Source: Coxiellaceae bacterium (lineage in GTDB: Bacteria > Pseudomonadota > Gammaproteobacteria > Coxiellales > Coxiellaceae). Taken from it: a DNA stretch of 52,850 nucleotides. The position numbers and the translations under genes are program-made. Of this stretch, positions 8,736 through 21,900 are shown in pieces. Positions within the stretch are counted from its first letter, which is position 1. Each line of letters begins with the position of its first letter. Under the pieces are notes generated by a model. It saw only the letters and a program-made list of their open reading frames with translations. It was not told the DNA's origin and ran no database searches. The DNA lies in the NCBI GenBank assembly GCA_030680235.1, contig JAUXWQ010000050.1, positions 1-52,850 of the forward strand, read 5' to 3'.

Positions 8736-10253
8736 CTATATCCTTTTTGGTCCCGCCATTTTAATCTTTTCAGCCACATCAAATTGTTTAAAGTTTTCTG
8801 TAAAACTATCAATCAACATATTGGCTTTAGCCGTATAAGCGGCTTGGTCAGTCCATGTTTTGCGAGGATCTAATAGCATGGCATCAACATTTTGAAGCGC
8901 TGTTGGAATACGTAAATTAAAGCCTGGCAATATTTCCGTATGGTTATCACCAATTTCATTGGCAACTGCCGCATGCACAATCGCGCGTGTTGTCGGAATA
9001 TCAAAGCGTTTTCCGCCTTCTCCGTAGGCACCATTTGTCCAACCTGTATTAATTAAATAAACCTGCGCACCAGATTCTTGAATACGCTTCATCAATAATT
9101 CTGCATATACTGTTGCTGCGCGTGGAAAGAAAGGTGCGCCAAAACAACGACTAAAGGTTTGTTTAATGGCAGAGCCACTGCCCATTTCTGTGCTACCAAC
9201 AAGTGCTGTATAGCCACTGAGGAAGTAATAAGCGGCTTGCTCTTTTGTTAATAATGAAACAGGCGGTAATACACCGTATAAATCACAGGTTAAAAATAAA
9301 ACGGAAGAAGGTATGCCGGCTTTGTTTTCATCAACACGTTTTTCAATAAAACGACGTGGATAAGCGGCACGTGTATTTTGCGTGAGAGAAGAATCTTTAT
9401 AATCAGGCAATCCATTGGCATCTAAAATAACATTTTCCATGATAGCGCCATCGCGAATGGCGTGCCAAATCACGGGTTCATTTTTCTCCGATAAATCGAT
9501 ACATTTTGCATAACAGCCGCCTTCAAAATTAAATACGCCGGTTGCACTCCAACCGTGTTCATCATCACCAATTAAATAGCGTGCTGGATCAGCAGATAAG
9601 GTTGTTTTACCCGTACCAGACAATCCAAAAAATAAGGCAACATCACCCTTTTCACCAACGTTAGCAGCACAGTGCATGGGTAATACATCGTGTTCAGGCA
9701 TCCAATAATTGAGCACAGAAAACATCGCCTTTTTCATTTCACCTGCATAACGCATGCCGCAAATTAATACCTTCCGTTCATGCAAATTCAGCATGACGGT
9801 AGCATCAGAATTTGTGCCGTCCAGTGCAGGCTCAGCAACGAAATTTTGTGCAGACATCAGCGTCCATGATTTTGCAGGATTATGTTTTTTAGTAGGCTCA
9901 ATAAATAAATGTTGTGTGAAAATATGTTGCCAAGCTGTTTCTGTAATGACTTTTACCGGCAAGCAAAGCGCATCATCGGCACCGACTTGCAAATCTGATA
10001 CAAAAGTTTCTTTATCGCTTAAATAGGTTTCTACGCGATCCCACAAGGCATTAAAAACATCCGGTGACACAGGCTGATTGATTGCGCCCCAATCTACGGT
10101 TGTCGCTGTAGCATCATCTTTGACGATGAAGCGATCTTTTGGAGAGCGACCTGTACGTGCACCGGTGACAACAGTAAGCGCGCCATTTTTGCTTAAAACA
10201 CCTTCGTTATGCGCAATTGCCGACTTGAGTAGTGTTTCGGTTGTTGGATTCAT
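8736..10253 (-). CDS. pckA: Phosphoenolpyruvate carboxykinase (ATP)
   Basis: Converts oxaloacetate plus ATP to phosphoenolpyruvate, CO2 and ADP, the entry step of gluconeogenesis from TCA intermediates. The ATP-type signature is present: kinase-1a loop [13 protein letters not shown], then LIGDDEHGW with the metal-binding acids, and [27 protein letters not shown] near the N-terminus binds substrate. Length (505 aa) is slightly short of the usual 520-540 but all motifs are intact. The start ATG is preceded by GCAGGAGAC. It overlaps closely with yggS downstream. Presence fits an organism living on amino acids. Confidence 0.95.
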   Translation of the reverse strand: MNPTTETLLKSAIAHNEGVLSKNGALTVVTGARTGRSPKDRFIVKDDATATTVDWGAINQPVSPDVFNALWDRVETYLSDKETFVSDLQVGADDALCLPVKVITETAWQHIFTQHLFIEPTKKHNPAKSWTLMSAQNFVAEPALDGTNSDATVMLNLHERKVLICGMRYAGEMKKAMFSVLNYWMPEHDVLPMHCAANVGEKGDVALFFGLSGTGKTTLSADPARYLIGDDEHGWSATGVFNFEGGCYAKCIDLSEKNEPVIWHAIRDGAIMENVILDANGLPDYKDSSLTQNTRAAYPRRFIEKRVDENKAGIPSSVLFLTCDLYGVLPPVSLLTKEQAAYYFLSGYTALVGSTEMGSGSAIKQTFSRCFGAPFFPRAATVYAELLMKRIQESGAQVYLINTGWTNGAYGEGGKRFDIPTTRAIVHAAVANEIGDNHTEILPGFNLRIPTALQNVDAMLLDPRKTWTDQAAYTAKANMLIDSFTENFKQFDVAEKIKMAGPKRI

Positions 10254-10372
10254 GATGTCTCCTGCAAGGGGTTGGTCTGCGTTGAGCCCACAATCTTACA
10301 AAATTCAGGAGGAAAAGGCGATTGTTAGTGGCACTTTCGTGAGCGTTCCTGCTAAATAGTTATATTTTCTTG

Positions 10373-10741
10373 CTATTTCATAAAGGATGGCTTTTGATCA
10401 GACCACATGACAAAAGGCATAGCTTCTGTTTTTTGGTCGGCATTAGGCGCATAAAAACAAGGTTCACCAGCACTATTTGGATAAGGTGCTGTCGTTGCAT
10501 TTAATAACTGTTGTGCATCCGCTTGTGTGGGATTGGGGTTTGCATTGGTCGGAGGAATGGAAACGATAACCATATTGTTGTGGAGTGTATAAATAAAAAA
10601 TGCTGGTGCAAAATTGGTTTGGTATTGTGCAGTGTGAATTTCTGCAGCACTAGGACAAGACATATTATTCATAGCAACTGTTTCTGCTGAACCGGTTATG
10701 AGTGCGGCAGTTATGAGTAACTTAGTTATTTTTTTATTCAT
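10373..10741 (-). CDS. Small exported protein (122 aa), function unknown
   Basis: A signal peptide spans residues 1 to about 23 (MNKKITKLLITAALITGSAE, then TVA), giving a periplasmic or secreted mature protein of about 100 residues with two cysteines (SCPSAAEI and EPCFYAP). The start was moved to the ATG at 10741, which has AAGAGAA upstream; the longer frame adds a non-signal extension. The CP-x-x-x-EI motif at the mature N-terminus is shared with the 180-aa exported protein at 38257, so both may belong to one family of small secreted proteins. That relation is weak and is based on this motif and the C-x-Y pattern only. Confidence 0.7.
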   Translation of the reverse strand: MNKKITKLLITAALITGSAETVAMNNMSCPSAAEIHTAQYQTNFAPAFFIYTLHNNMVIVSIPPTNANPNPTQADAQQLLNATTAPYPNSAGEPCFYAPNADQKTEAMPFVMWSDQKPSFMK

Positions 10742-10772
10742 CAATGTTCTCTTTTGCATTAAAGTTATCTGT

Positions 10773-10800
10773 AAAGAGAGGTGATAAATCACCTCTCTTT
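10773..10800 (-). terminator. Hairpin between ahcY and the small exported gene
   Basis: AAAGAGAGGTGAT at 10773-10785 and its perfect complement at 10788-10800, with a 2-bp centre, form a 13-bp stem just downstream of ahcY. The following U-run is only about three bases, so it may be a weak terminator or an mRNA-processing hairpin. Confidence 0.55.
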
Positions 10801-10814
10801 GCAGTGTTTTTAGA

Positions 10815-12140
10815 TCAATAGCGATAGTATTCAGGTTTAAACGGACCTTTTTTGCTGAGCCCTAAGTAGTTTGCTTGTGCATCAGTCAGTTTTGTTAATT
10901 TAGCGCCCACTTTTTGTAAATGGAGTGCCGCTACTTTTTCATCAAGATGTTTTGGTAATACATACACTTGATTGTCGTATTTTTTTGCATGATTCCATAA
11001 TTCCATTTGTGCGAGCACTTGGTTTGTGAATGAATTTGACATCACAAAACTTGGATGTCCTGTTGCACAACCTAAATTCACCAAACGACCTTCTGCTAAT
11101 AAAGTAATGCGTTTTTTATCAGGAAAAATGATTTGATCGACTTGTGGCTTGATGTTTTCCCACTTGTATTTTTTAAGTGAAGCAACATCAATTTCTAAAT
11201 CAAAGTGACCGATGTTACAAACGATGGTCTGGTCTTTCATTTTTTTCATATGGTCATGCGTGATGATATCTCGACAGCCCGTTGCCGTAACAAAAATATC
11301 CCCTTTGCTTGCAGCCGCTTCCATGGTTGTTACATCATAACCTTCCATTGTTGCTTGTAAGGCGCAAATGGGATCGATTTCAGTGACCCATACACGTGCA
11401 CCCAAACCACGTAATGCTTGCGCACAGCCCTTACCCACATCGCCATAACCACAAACAACTGCAATTTTGCCAGCAATCATGACATCGGTAGCACGCTTGA
11501 TCGCATCAACCAATGATTCACGGCAACCGTATAAATTATCAAATTTAGATTTGGTAACGGAATCATTTATATTAATTGCAGGAGCTTTTAATGTGCCTGC
11601 TTTTGCCATGTCATAGAGACGATGCACGCCTGTTGTTGTTTCTTCAGAAATACCACGAATGTTTTTCATGATGTCAGGATATTTTTCGTGAACGATAACG
11701 GTTAAATCACCGCCATCATCTAAAATCATGTTGGGCTGCCAGCCTTTTGGACCATTTAATGTTTGTTCAATACACCAGTCATATTCTTTTTCTGTTTCAC
11801 CTTTCCATGCAAAAACAGGAACGCCTGCTTTTGCCATTGCAGCGGCAGCATGATCTTGTGTTGAGAAAATATTGCAAGAAGACCAGCGCACTTGCGCACC
11901 GAGTGCAATTAAGGTTTCGATTAATACGGCTGTTTGGATTGTCATATGTAAACAACCCGCAATTCGTGCGCCTTTTAAAGGTTTTTTTGCGCCGAATTCT
12001 TTTCGGAGTGCCATTAAACCGGGCATTTCTGTTTCAGCGATGATAATTTCTTTGCGACCCCAATCTGCTAATGCAAGGTCAGCAACCTTATAATCTTGCT
12101 GTTTTGAAGTGTTTTTTTTAGAGATTGTTTTTTTTACCAT
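10815..12140 (-). CDS. ahcY: Adenosylhomocysteinase
   Basis: Hydrolyses S-adenosylhomocysteine to adenosine and homocysteine, recycling the product of SAM-dependent methyltransferases. Landmarks: N-terminal [20 protein letters not shown], substrate region [18 protein letters not shown]-binding [10 protein letters not shown], and the canonical C-terminus KPEYYRY. 441 aa is typical of the shorter bacterial form. A lysine-rich N-terminal extension ([17 protein letters not shown]) precedes the domain. It lies directly downstream of metK (33-bp gap, same strand), so SAM synthesis and SAH removal are probably co-expressed. Confidence 0.96.
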   Translation of the reverse strand: MVKKTISKKNTSKQQDYKVADLALADWGRKEIIIAETEMPGLMALRKEFGAKKPLKGARIAGCLHMTIQTAVLIETLIALGAQVRWSSCNIFSTQDHAAAAMAKAGVPVFAWKGETEKEYDWCIEQTLNGPKGWQPNMILDDGGDLTVIVHEKYPDIMKNIRGISEETTTGVHRLYDMAKAGTLKAPAININDSVTKSKFDNLYGCRESLVDAIKRATDVMIAGKIAVVCGYGDVGKGCAQALRGLGARVWVTEIDPICALQATMEGYDVTTMEAAASKGDIFVTATGCRDIITHDHMKKMKDQTIVCNIGHFDLEIDVASLKKYKWENIKPQVDQIIFPDKKRITLLAEGRLVNLGCATGHPSFVMSNSFTNQVLAQMELWNHAKKYDNQVYVLPKHLDEKVAALHLQKVGAKLTKLTDAQANYLGLSKKGPFKPEYYRY

Positions 12141-12173
12141 GATCGTTCCTTTTGTGTGTGATTAGATTTTTGA

Positions 12174-13328
12174 TTATAGTGCTTCAGCTAATAGTTCTTT
12201 TTTATCTGTTTTTTCCCAGCTTAAATTCAAATCATCACGACCAAAATGACCATAGGCTGCAGTGGGTAAATAAACAGGGTTTAATAGATTTAAACTATCG
12301 ATGATTGCGCGAGGACGTAAATCAAAATGTTGATTCACTAATTCAGCAATTTTATTTTCTGGTATTTTATGGGTTCCGAATGTGTCAACTAAAATAGAGG
12401 TTGGTTTTGCAACACCAATCGCATAGGAAATTTGAACTTCACAACGATCTGCCAATTTTGCAGCAACAATATTTTTTGCAACGTAGCGTGCAACGTAGGC
12501 GCCCGAACGATCGACCTTTGAAGGATCTTTTCCGGAGAAACAACCACCGCCATGACGCGCCATTCCGCCGTAAGAATCAACAATGATTTTTCTACCTGTT
12601 AATCCACAATCGCCAACAGGTCCGCCGATGACAAATCGTCCCGTTGGATTGATAAAATATTTTGTGTCTTTGTGTAACCATTCGGTAGGAATAATGGGTT
12701 TAATAATTTCTGCCATCACGGCTTCTTGTAATGTTTTCTGGTCAATTTCCGGATCGTGCTGCGTTGAGAGGACAATGCAATCAACTGCAACCGGTTTATT
12801 GTTTTCATAACGCAAAGTAATTTGGCTTTTTGCATCGGGACGCAACCAATTAACTTTGCCAGATTTACGCACAGTTGCTTGCTGATGCACCAATTTATGT
12901 GCATACATAATAGGAGCGGGCATTAATTCAGGGGTTTCATTGGTTGCATAACCAAACATTAATCCTTGATCGCCAGCCCCTAAATCATGATCTGCGCGAT
13001 GATCAACGCCCAGTGCGATATCGGCAGATTGTTTGCCAATGGCGGATACAACAGCGCAGGCTTCGCTATCAAATCCATACTCAGGATTGTTGTAACCAAT
13101 ATTTTTGATGGTATTGCGTGCGATACTTTCCATATCAACCCACGCGTTCGTTGTGATTTCACCGGCAAGCATTACTAAGCCATTTTTAACGAGCGTTTCA
13201 CAGGCAACACGTGCATGTTTATCTTTCGCTAAAATAGCGTCTAATACTGCATCTGAAATTTGATCGGCGATTTTATCAGGATGGCCTTCAGAAACAGATT
13301 CTGATGTAAAAATGCGTGTGGTTGACAT
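12174..13328 (-). CDS. metK: S-adenosylmethionine synthase
   Basis: Makes SAM from ATP and methionine. Signatures visible: [18 protein letters not shown] at the N-terminus, [12 protein letters not shown] in the middle (ATP site) and [15 protein letters not shown] with the P-loop-like metal and phosphate site. 384 aa is the standard length and all expected lysines and acidic residues appear present. First gene of a metK-ahcY pair. The start ATG follows GGAG at 5-nt spacing, and this GGAG is largely inside a predicted leader hairpin. Confidence 0.97.
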   Translation of the reverse strand: MSTTRIFTSESVSEGHPDKIADQISDAVLDAILAKDKHARVACETLVKNGLVMLAGEITTNAWVDMESIARNTIKNIGYNNPEYGFDSEACAVVSAIGKQSADIALGVDHRADHDLGAGDQGLMFGYATNETPELMPAPIMYAHKLVHQQATVRKSGKVNWLRPDAKSQITLRYENNKPVAVDCIVLSTQHDPEIDQKTLQEAVMAEIIKPIIPTEWLHKDTKYFINPTGRFVIGGPVGDCGLTGRKIIVDSYGGMARHGGGCFSGKDPSKVDRSGAYVARYVAKNIVAAKLADRCEVQISYAIGVAKPTSILVDTFGTHKIPENKIAELVNQHFDLRPRAIIDSLNLLNPVYLPTAAYGHFGRDDLNLSWEKTDKKELLAEAL

Positions 13329-13371
13329 ATGTGCTCCAGTGGTTCTGCAATCGATAATATGTTGAGCACAT
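13329..13371 (-). promoter_or_regulatory. metK leader hairpin that covers the ribosome site
   Basis: ATGTGCTC (13329-13336, plus strand), touching the start codon, is the perfect complement of GAGCACAT (13364-13371). In the mRNA this gives an 8-bp stem with a 27-nt loop. Its 3' strand holds the last bases of the GGAG ribosome site and the bases up to the AUG. It may tune metK translation. No known SAM riboswitch class is recognised. Confidence 0.45.
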
Positions 13372-13398
13372 CATATGATATTTAAAATCGTTTTGCAC

Positions 13399-13457
13399 GG
13401 TGCGAGCCGCGAGTGTAACGAGCGATTGTTTTCTTAAGTCAATGGCTGTGAGCCGCA
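13399..13457 (+). repeat. Family R half-element
   Basis: GTGCGAGCCGCGAGTGTAAC followed by GAGCGATTGTTTTCTTAAG and CAATGGCTGTG matches the right half of the larger element at 15893-16032 almost exactly. The opposite arm is absent. It lies between metK and the 169-aa gene, in a stretch with no gene. Confidence 0.75.
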
Positions 13458-13594
13458 CCCGTTCGAAGGCAATGGAAACGTATGAAGTTAAGTGTTATTT
13501 GTACTGGAGCATTCCTTTACATTGCTTCAATCAGAATGTGTTAATCTATCATTACACTGTGCGCTAAAAAGGTAAGTTATTATTGCGCAGCCCC

Positions 13595-14104
13595 TTAAAA
13601 CCGAGTCATTGAAGGCCCAAAAGCTTTTTCTGTATTGGTTAAGATTAGGTGGTTTGAAAGTGCAATCACGGTGTTTTGGATAAGTGCATTTACCAATAGG
13701 ATTAATCCACCGAGCTCGAGCGAAATCCCTTGAGAAATGAAGTCGACTGACGTTATTTTAATGTTGTTTCGCAGGCAGTAATTATCAAGCTCAAAATGCC
13801 GTAACTCTTTTATAACCTGCTCAATTTCCATTTGATTATTTGAGAAATGAATTGTCAGCTGCGTTTCACTTGAAAGAATTTTAGTGGCATCATGGCTACT
13901 TGCAGCCTCCACAACAGCATCAAAAAATAAAGCGAATGAGCCAGCTTGATTTAGTGTGATTTCTTGGTGTGCGTGTTCTGTCAGTGAGATGCTGAGTGTA
14001 TAGCCTTCCGTTATTTTGGTTTGCGTAATACTCTGGGGGTTTAGCTTGCGCTCATTTCTTATAAGGGTTACATCTAAGTAAGGCGATTTTTCAAGAAGTC
14101 TCAT
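13595..14104 (-). CDS. Hypothetical protein (169 aa)
   Basis: No family recognised. The protein alternates hydrophobic and charged strands (LTEHAHQEITLNQ, ETQLTIHFSNNQMEIE) and has a hydrophobic C-terminal stretch (LELGGLILLVNALIQNTVIAL) that could be one membrane-spanning or amphipathic helix. No signal peptide. It sits alone on the minus strand between metK and recF, the place where dnaN would stand in a conventional dnaA-dnaN-recF-gyrB cluster. It shows no resemblance to a sliding clamp. The codon pattern looks like that of a real gene. Confidence 0.6.
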   Translation of the reverse strand: MRLLEKSPYLDVTLIRNERKLNPQSITQTKITEGYTLSISLTEHAHQEITLNQAGSFALFFDAVVEAASSHDATKILSSETQLTIHFSNNQMEIEQVIKELRHFELDNYCLRNNIKITSVDFISQGISLELGGLILLVNALIQNTVIALSNHLILTNTEKAFGPSMTRF

Positions 14105-14295
14105 AAAATCATCCAGTCAATGGCGGGTTTATAATGACAATTATAGTGGATTATCAGGGCTTTCTTCCAGATGAATAATCTGTTTCCTACTGCTAAAGCT
14201 GGTCGATAATTTTAGGTAATTTGCGCGATCATGTAGTTAACTTTCTTCAATTGAAGCTAACTATCCGCAACTTATAATGAAAAACAGGATATGTT

Positions 14296-15378
14296 GTGTT
14301 GATTCAAACATTGAAAATCGATAATTTTAGAAATATATCGCGCATGATGCTATCATTTTCGCCGAAGTTCAATGCTTTTAGCGGAGATAATGCCGCAGGA
14401 AAAACCAGCATTTTAGAAGCTATTTATGTGTTAGCAACGGCGAAGTCTTTTCGGTCGAGCCACCATGAGATGATGATCGCAAATACATTTAGCGAATTTA
14501 CACTTTTTTCAGAGAGTTATGACGGATTATCGGTAATTCCAATTGGATTTCAGCGCAATAGAGAGGGTTTTTCTCGTATCCATTTGCGAAAAGAGCCAAT
14601 TAAATCGATCACAGAAGTTTCTCAATTACTACCTGTTTTGTTTATCGGGTCAGACAGCCATCGCATTTTGATGGATGGCCCAAAAGTTCGGCGACAATTT
14701 TTGGACTGGGGCTTGTTTCATACAACGCCTGATTTTTTGGCATACTGGCGCTTGTACCAAAAGCTATTAACGCATCGTAATGCTGCTTTGAAAGCACGTG
14801 TTTCACGTGAAGAGATGATGGTGTGGAATGCGCAATTGGCGTCAACTGGTGAGCAATTGACTCAACTGCGAAGAAATTATATTAATGATTTTTTGCCTTG
14901 TTTTCGCGATATTTTAATGGTTTTTTTTGAGTGCTCAGCGATTTCCACGCACTATTTTCCAGGGTGGAGTGGTGAAAGCTCCTTGTTAGAGTGTCTGCAT
15001 CATCAGCTTTCACGTGAATTTCAAATAGGACATACTTTGTCTGGGCCGCATCGAGCAGATTTGATTCTAAAGGTTGATGGGCTGCCTGTGGAAGAGATTT
15101 TATCGCAGGGGCAGCAAAAGCTGGTGTCTTATGCATTAAGACTGGCGCAGGGGATTCATTTTAAAACAGTGACTGGAAAATCGCCTATTTTCTTGATTGA
15201 TGATTTGCCTTCCGAATTGGATTTTGAAAACCAAGAGCGCGTAACCCGCATTCTTCAGAGACTGGAGGCTCAGGTGTTTATTACAGGAATTCATCAGCAA
15301 GATTTAGAGAAAATTTTAAGATCTGATGCTGAAAACACCATGTTTCACGTGAAACATGGTGAGATTCAAGCTTCTTAA
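14296..15378 (+). CDS. recF: DNA replication and repair protein RecF
   Basis: An SMC/ABC-type ATPase that loads RecA with RecO and RecR at single-strand gaps. The N-terminus LIQTLKIDNFRNI is typical, followed by Walker A GDNAAGKTS, the mid-region LFIGSDSHRILMDGPKVRR, signature ILSQGQQKLVSYAL and Walker B FLIDDLPSELD. 360 aa is normal. GTG 14296 is the likely start (ACAGGAT upstream). The 3' end of the coding sequence contains a perfect parS site, and two further partial parS cores lie inside the gene. dnaN does not precede it. Confidence 0.95.
   Translation: MLIQTLKIDNFRNISRMMLSFSPKFNAFSGDNAAGKTSILEAIYVLATAKSFRSSHHEMMIANTFSEFTLFSESYDGLSVIPIGFQRNREGFSRIHLRKEPIKSITEVSQLLPVLFIGSDSHRILMDGPKVRRQFLDWGLFHTTPDFLAYWRLYQKLLTHRNAALKARVSREEMMVWNAQLASTGEQLTQLRRNYINDFLPCFRDILMVFFECSAISTHYFPGWSGESSLLECLHHQLSREFQIGHTLSGPHRADLILKVDGLPVEEILSQGQQKLVSYALRLAQGIHFKTVTGKSPIFLIDDLPSELDFENQERVTRILQRLEAQVFITGIHQQDLEKILRSDAENTMFHVKHGEIQAS
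15341..15356. promoter_or_regulatory. parS: parS site 1 (ParB binding), inside the recF 3' end
   Basis: TGTTTCACGTGAAACA is a perfect 16-bp palindrome identical to the bacterial chromosomal parS consensus. It is part of the coding sequence of recF (codons for Met-Phe-His-Val-Lys-His). Partial TTTCACGTGAA cores also occur at about 14801 and 15008. Confidence 0.88.
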
Positions 15379-15412
15379 GTTGTTTTTGCTGCTGGTGGCT
15401 TAAAGTGTACCC

Positions 15413-15524
15413 GCAAACACTCGCTACACTCGCGCTCGCATCAGAGCACTCAAGGTTTGGAAAGAAGTCTATTGTCTGTTGCATTACGTGTTTTGATGCG
15501 AGCGCGAGTGTAGCGAGTGTTTGC
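15413..15524. repeat. Family R palindrome downstream of recF
   Basis: The left arm 15413-15443 and right arm 15494-15524 are perfect 31-bp reverse complements (GCAAACACTCGCTACACTCG...), separated by 50 bp. The arm variant GCGAGCGCGAGTGTAGCGAG differs from other copies but both arms carry the same changes. Confidence 0.88.
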
Positions 15525-15743
15525 AGGAAATCAATTAGAACATTGACCCTGAAAATCGCTTGCACACCGCGTGCGACTCGTATTAAAAAGCGCTTAACTT
15601 GAATTCATTGATTGGTCGGTCCTGATGTCTCAGGCAGATAAAAAACCAAGGTTGATGCGATTTTACCTATAAGCGTGCTTAATCTTGCCGTTTAGTGGGT
15701 GTCGTGACCCGCAAAGGCCGTCATATCATATGGGCCTTGCCTG

Positions 15744-15759
15744 TGTTTCACGTGAAACA
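15744..15759. promoter_or_regulatory. parS: parS site 2, intergenic
   Basis: A second perfect TGTTTCACGTGAAACA, 403 bp from the first, in the recF-gyrB gap. Clustered exact parS sites are expected near the origin and nucleate ParB spreading for chromosome segregation. Confidence 0.9.
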
Positions 15760-15892
15760 TATCATGTAATCTAGGTTTCGGCAGTTAAATCCATAGTAAG
15801 AGCGCATACGCGCCAATCTCAGTTTGGTAAGCGGCTTTTTTCGAAGACCGAACGGTAGCTGTTGTCATATTCGGTAAGGGCAAATTGATTGC

Positions 15893-16032
15893 GCGCCAGC
15901 ATCACAGTCATTGGCTTAAGAAATTTGATAAATCACTCGCTACACTCGTGGCTCGTATCATGCGCAATGTATGATGCGAGCTGCGAGTGTAACGAGCGAT
16001 TGTTTTCTTAAGCCAATGGCTGTGGCGCCAGC
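15893..16032. repeat. Large imperfect family R palindrome
   Basis: A roughly 140-bp inverted repeat. Outer GCGCCAGCAT and CACAG.CATTGGCTTAAG are mirrored by CTTAAGCCAATGGCTGTG and GCGCCAGC. The inner ACTCGCTACACTCG...GGCTCG is mirrored by CGAGCTGCGAGTGTAACGAG. Several mismatches suggest it is older than the perfect copies. Its right half recurs at 13399-13457. Confidence 0.8.
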
Positions 16033-16271
16033 ATAACGCGAAGGCTGTTGGGGCTTAAGGTCCGTGAGATACTGTTTATTTAATATGCCAATGAGCCATC
16101 GCCACTACTCGGTCTTCAAAACAGCTTTTGAAAATAAAATAATGATTAAAATCAATTGGTTAAATATTGATTCAGTGGGGGGAGTTTTACAATGCAGCGC
16201 GACAAAAGCAAGCTGTTCTCATTCTCTTCTAACAGAGCAATACTACACACGCTTTTTCACCACGCTAATAA

Positions 16272-18779
<2,508 letters not shown>

Positions 18780-18806
18780 AATGAATGAAGCAACGCGTCC
18801 AGCAGG

Positions 18807-18903
18807 GCGCGTGCCTCTAAACGAAGCACCTGAGTATTGTCGAAACAAATTATCGTTCAAGATCGCCAAAAGATGAAAATTTTTTGTTCATGGGGAATTG
18901 CTG
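18807..18903 (+). repeat. Family H hairpin repeat, copy B (right half only)
   Basis: It preserves the tip hairpin (GTGC...GCAC around CTCTAAACGAA), a mutated core GAGTATTGT, and then the full right arm ACAAATTATCGTTCAAGATC to GATGAAAAT and TTGCTG. The left arm is missing. It ends immediately before the calpain-like gene, and its final TTGCTG could act as a -35 element to TATACT at 18919-18924 (15-bp spacing, short of optimal). Confidence 0.75.
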
Positions 18904-18948
18904 TCTAAATATAAGGCCTATACTATATTAATAAAAGAGGCCGGTCCC

Positions 18949-21900
18949 ATGAAGCGAATGCAATTTGATACGTTTGACACGGCACAATTTGTGCAACCGG
19001 GTGTGCGTGGAAGATTAACCCGTGATCTTTCTGGGTTACAAGATGTAAAAACGGCAGCACCTATTGCTTTAAAAAAAGGTCAAAAGCTAATTATTCAGCC
19101 AATTGGCACCTCCGTTCGCTCAGATTACTTATTAACATGTTATATCGATAATAAAAGCACAAAGCGTGATGATATGCCTGAAAGTGGGGGTGATATTATT
19201 AGCGGTGACGTTTTTCAAGTAAGCGGTATTAATCCTAAAAAAACTTTTCGATTTGAAGAATTTTTTTATCGCTCCCGAGAGCCACTTTTTCCAGGAAATC
19301 AATCACCTAGTGTTGATGAAATTAATCAATTTCTCATACCCGATTGTACCTTGCTTGCAACATTACAAGCGATATTAAATCACCCCAATGGGGCAGCTTA
19401 TATCCGTGATATGCTTCACGACAATGGTGATAGTACAACAACCATTCGTTTTTTTGAGCCAAAAACGCGCAAACCTATTTATTACACGGTCACTAATTCA
19501 ATTGCTTATTCAGGTAATACACCATTAAGTTCACACCCCGTATTGTGGGTGCATGTGCTCGAAAAAGCATTTGCTGCACGTGGAATGAGAGATAATGAAA
19601 CCAGAGTAGATTCATCAATACCTTCTGTTTATGCCAGCGGATTAATGCCCAAATTTTGTCTGGAATCAATGGTAAACACCAAAGGAAAGATACATCAATT
19701 TAACTTAGATGCTAAAAAGTTTTTACCGCAACAGCTTATTTTGACTTCACCAGTCGGTGAGTATCTTATCTCTTTGTTTGGTATGGTTAAAAGAGGTGAG
19801 GCAGGTGAAGAAGATCTTAAAATATTTATTAGAGAATTTTTTAAAAATTATCTGAATAATATTGAAGATATTGAGCAGCTAATAATGGCATTTCCAACGA
19901 TTGATAAAGAAGCTATTAAAGAACGTTATCTTGAAATGTTGGTTAAAATTTTTTCTTTCCCAGATATTTTTCCATTGGAAGAAAGCAAAATAATAAGTGC
20001 GCTGAACAATACGCCTTATTATGAAACCTATTTGCAATTAAAAAAATGTGGTAGTGATCAAGAAAATTATGCAAGCCGCAGTTATTCTGATGCTGAATTA
20101 GAAGCTTATTCACTTATTCAAGAATCACTCGCACGGGGCGGTTTAGTGACAGCATCATGTGGAATAAGTGATATTGGCCTTATTGACGAACATGCATACA
20201 GTGTTATGGCCGTTTTTGAAAAAGGGCATGAATATAGAGATAAAATAACAGGTGAGAAAAAATTAGTAAAACGTTTATATGTTCAAGTGCGAAATCCTTG
20301 GGGAAGCTTTGGACGTGATTACGACGAAAAAGAAGAAAAGCTAGAACCAAAAAAAACAATACAGTCTGAATTTTTAGTGGAACTAAAAGATTTCTACCGT
20401 TGTTTTGGAGACGTCTGTTTTTCAGATTCTGTTAATAGAGTTTTTGAAAAAGCAGAAGAAAAACAGCGATTAGAGAATAATATTCACCATCTGCTTAATG
20501 CGCCGATGAGCTTCGAAGAATATAGTTTTGCTAATTTAATTGCAGAAGATTTCCTTGTTGAGAAAACCACAAATGATTTAGTTTCCTTAGAATTATTGTC
20601 TTTATCACTATTAACGGAAGAAGAAAATCAAAAAATTGTAACTTGTTTAGCAATAGATAATGAAGAAATTCGAAAAGAATCGATATTTTCTGCATTAAGT
20701 ATAGAAACCATTGGTTATTTTGGGGATGACTCTGAAAGAATAAAAGCACGATTGTATTATTTAATCATGATTCGTAGTGATTATAATAATGCAAAAAAGT
20801 ATAGTGATCTACTTCAAGAAAATACACCTTATGCTGCTTATTGGAAGGCAATTCAAATACGAAAAAATGTAATTCATTTATTTGTTTCTTATGAAACAAA
20901 TATTTTTTTAGAAAGTTTAGAGTCATTAAATAACAAATTGATGGATTTTTTAGAAAAATTGGAAATGCAGGTGAATTCTGTCGATTTTATTGCAAATAAT
21001 CAAGTAGCCTTGGAGGCAGCTTTCTCGACATTAAGTGAGCATTATGTTTTTATTAAAAAATTCTCAATTTATTTACCTAATTATTATGAAACATTCGATG
21101 CTGTTGAAGAAAAATTAAAAGCGTTAGCTAATTTTATTGCAGAATCAAAAAAACAATCAATGAAAATTGTTTCTTCGATGAATGAAACAGCGGCAAGTAT
21201 TTTTACTCAAATGATTGCTGAAGCAAACACGATAGAACAAGCTGCATTTCGTTGGAATTCAGAGCGTCACTTATCGGATGCTGCAAAACAGGCAATTAGT
21301 AGCGCTATTGCTGCTCATGATATCAGTTTGGCACGTACGCCCTTGGAGCAATCCTTTGTTTCTGATGCAGCGTGTGTTAAGGAAATAACAAAACAAGTGA
21401 TGGGTATTTCAGCACTACAAAAACAATTTAAATTGCTGTGCAAAGGAATTTTTTTAAGTGGTGATAACCAGTATGAGCGGGGTGTTGAAACGACGAAAGA
21501 AACGGGTGTTGCCATTGCTGAAGTGTTGGCACCATTTGTTGAAGTGCAAGACAGATTGGCTTTTCTTGAAAAAGAGACAGACAGTCATGCTATTAAACAG
21601 TTATTAAAATCTTTAAGACGCATTAAAGAGGCGCTCATAGAAAAAATTCGTAGCAGTTTGTCTGAAGGACAATCCTATTATGAAATGGCAAATGGTGACA
21701 TTGGTAGAATCGTAAGTAATATGGCGCAATGTTTTGATGATGTTACTTGTGCTTCTTTGAAAGCGGATTTTCAAGATTCAGCAAAAAAAGAAGTAGTCGC
21801 AAAACGTGTTGGAAAGTTAAGTAACGCTTTAGATAGAGAATCGACGCTGGCGCATAAAGAAATGAACTGCTGTTCATTTGCATTAGATTATGTGTTAGCT

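Noticed and set aside
8735-8812. Longer yggS starting inside pckA
   Set aside because: The extension has no YggS similarity and would overlap pckA by 77 bp; GTG 8734 has a proper AAAAGGA site.
13329-13594. SAM riboswitch upstream of metK, or a tRNA (GTTCGAA at about 13462)
   Set aside because: No known SAM aptamer layout could be traced and no cloverleaf forms around the GTTCGAA; only the short start-site hairpin and a repeat fragment are supported.
18898-18948. TTG start for the calpain-like protein at 18898
   Set aside because: It lies within the repeat element and has no ribosome site, whereas ATG 18949 has AAAGAGG at suitable spacing.
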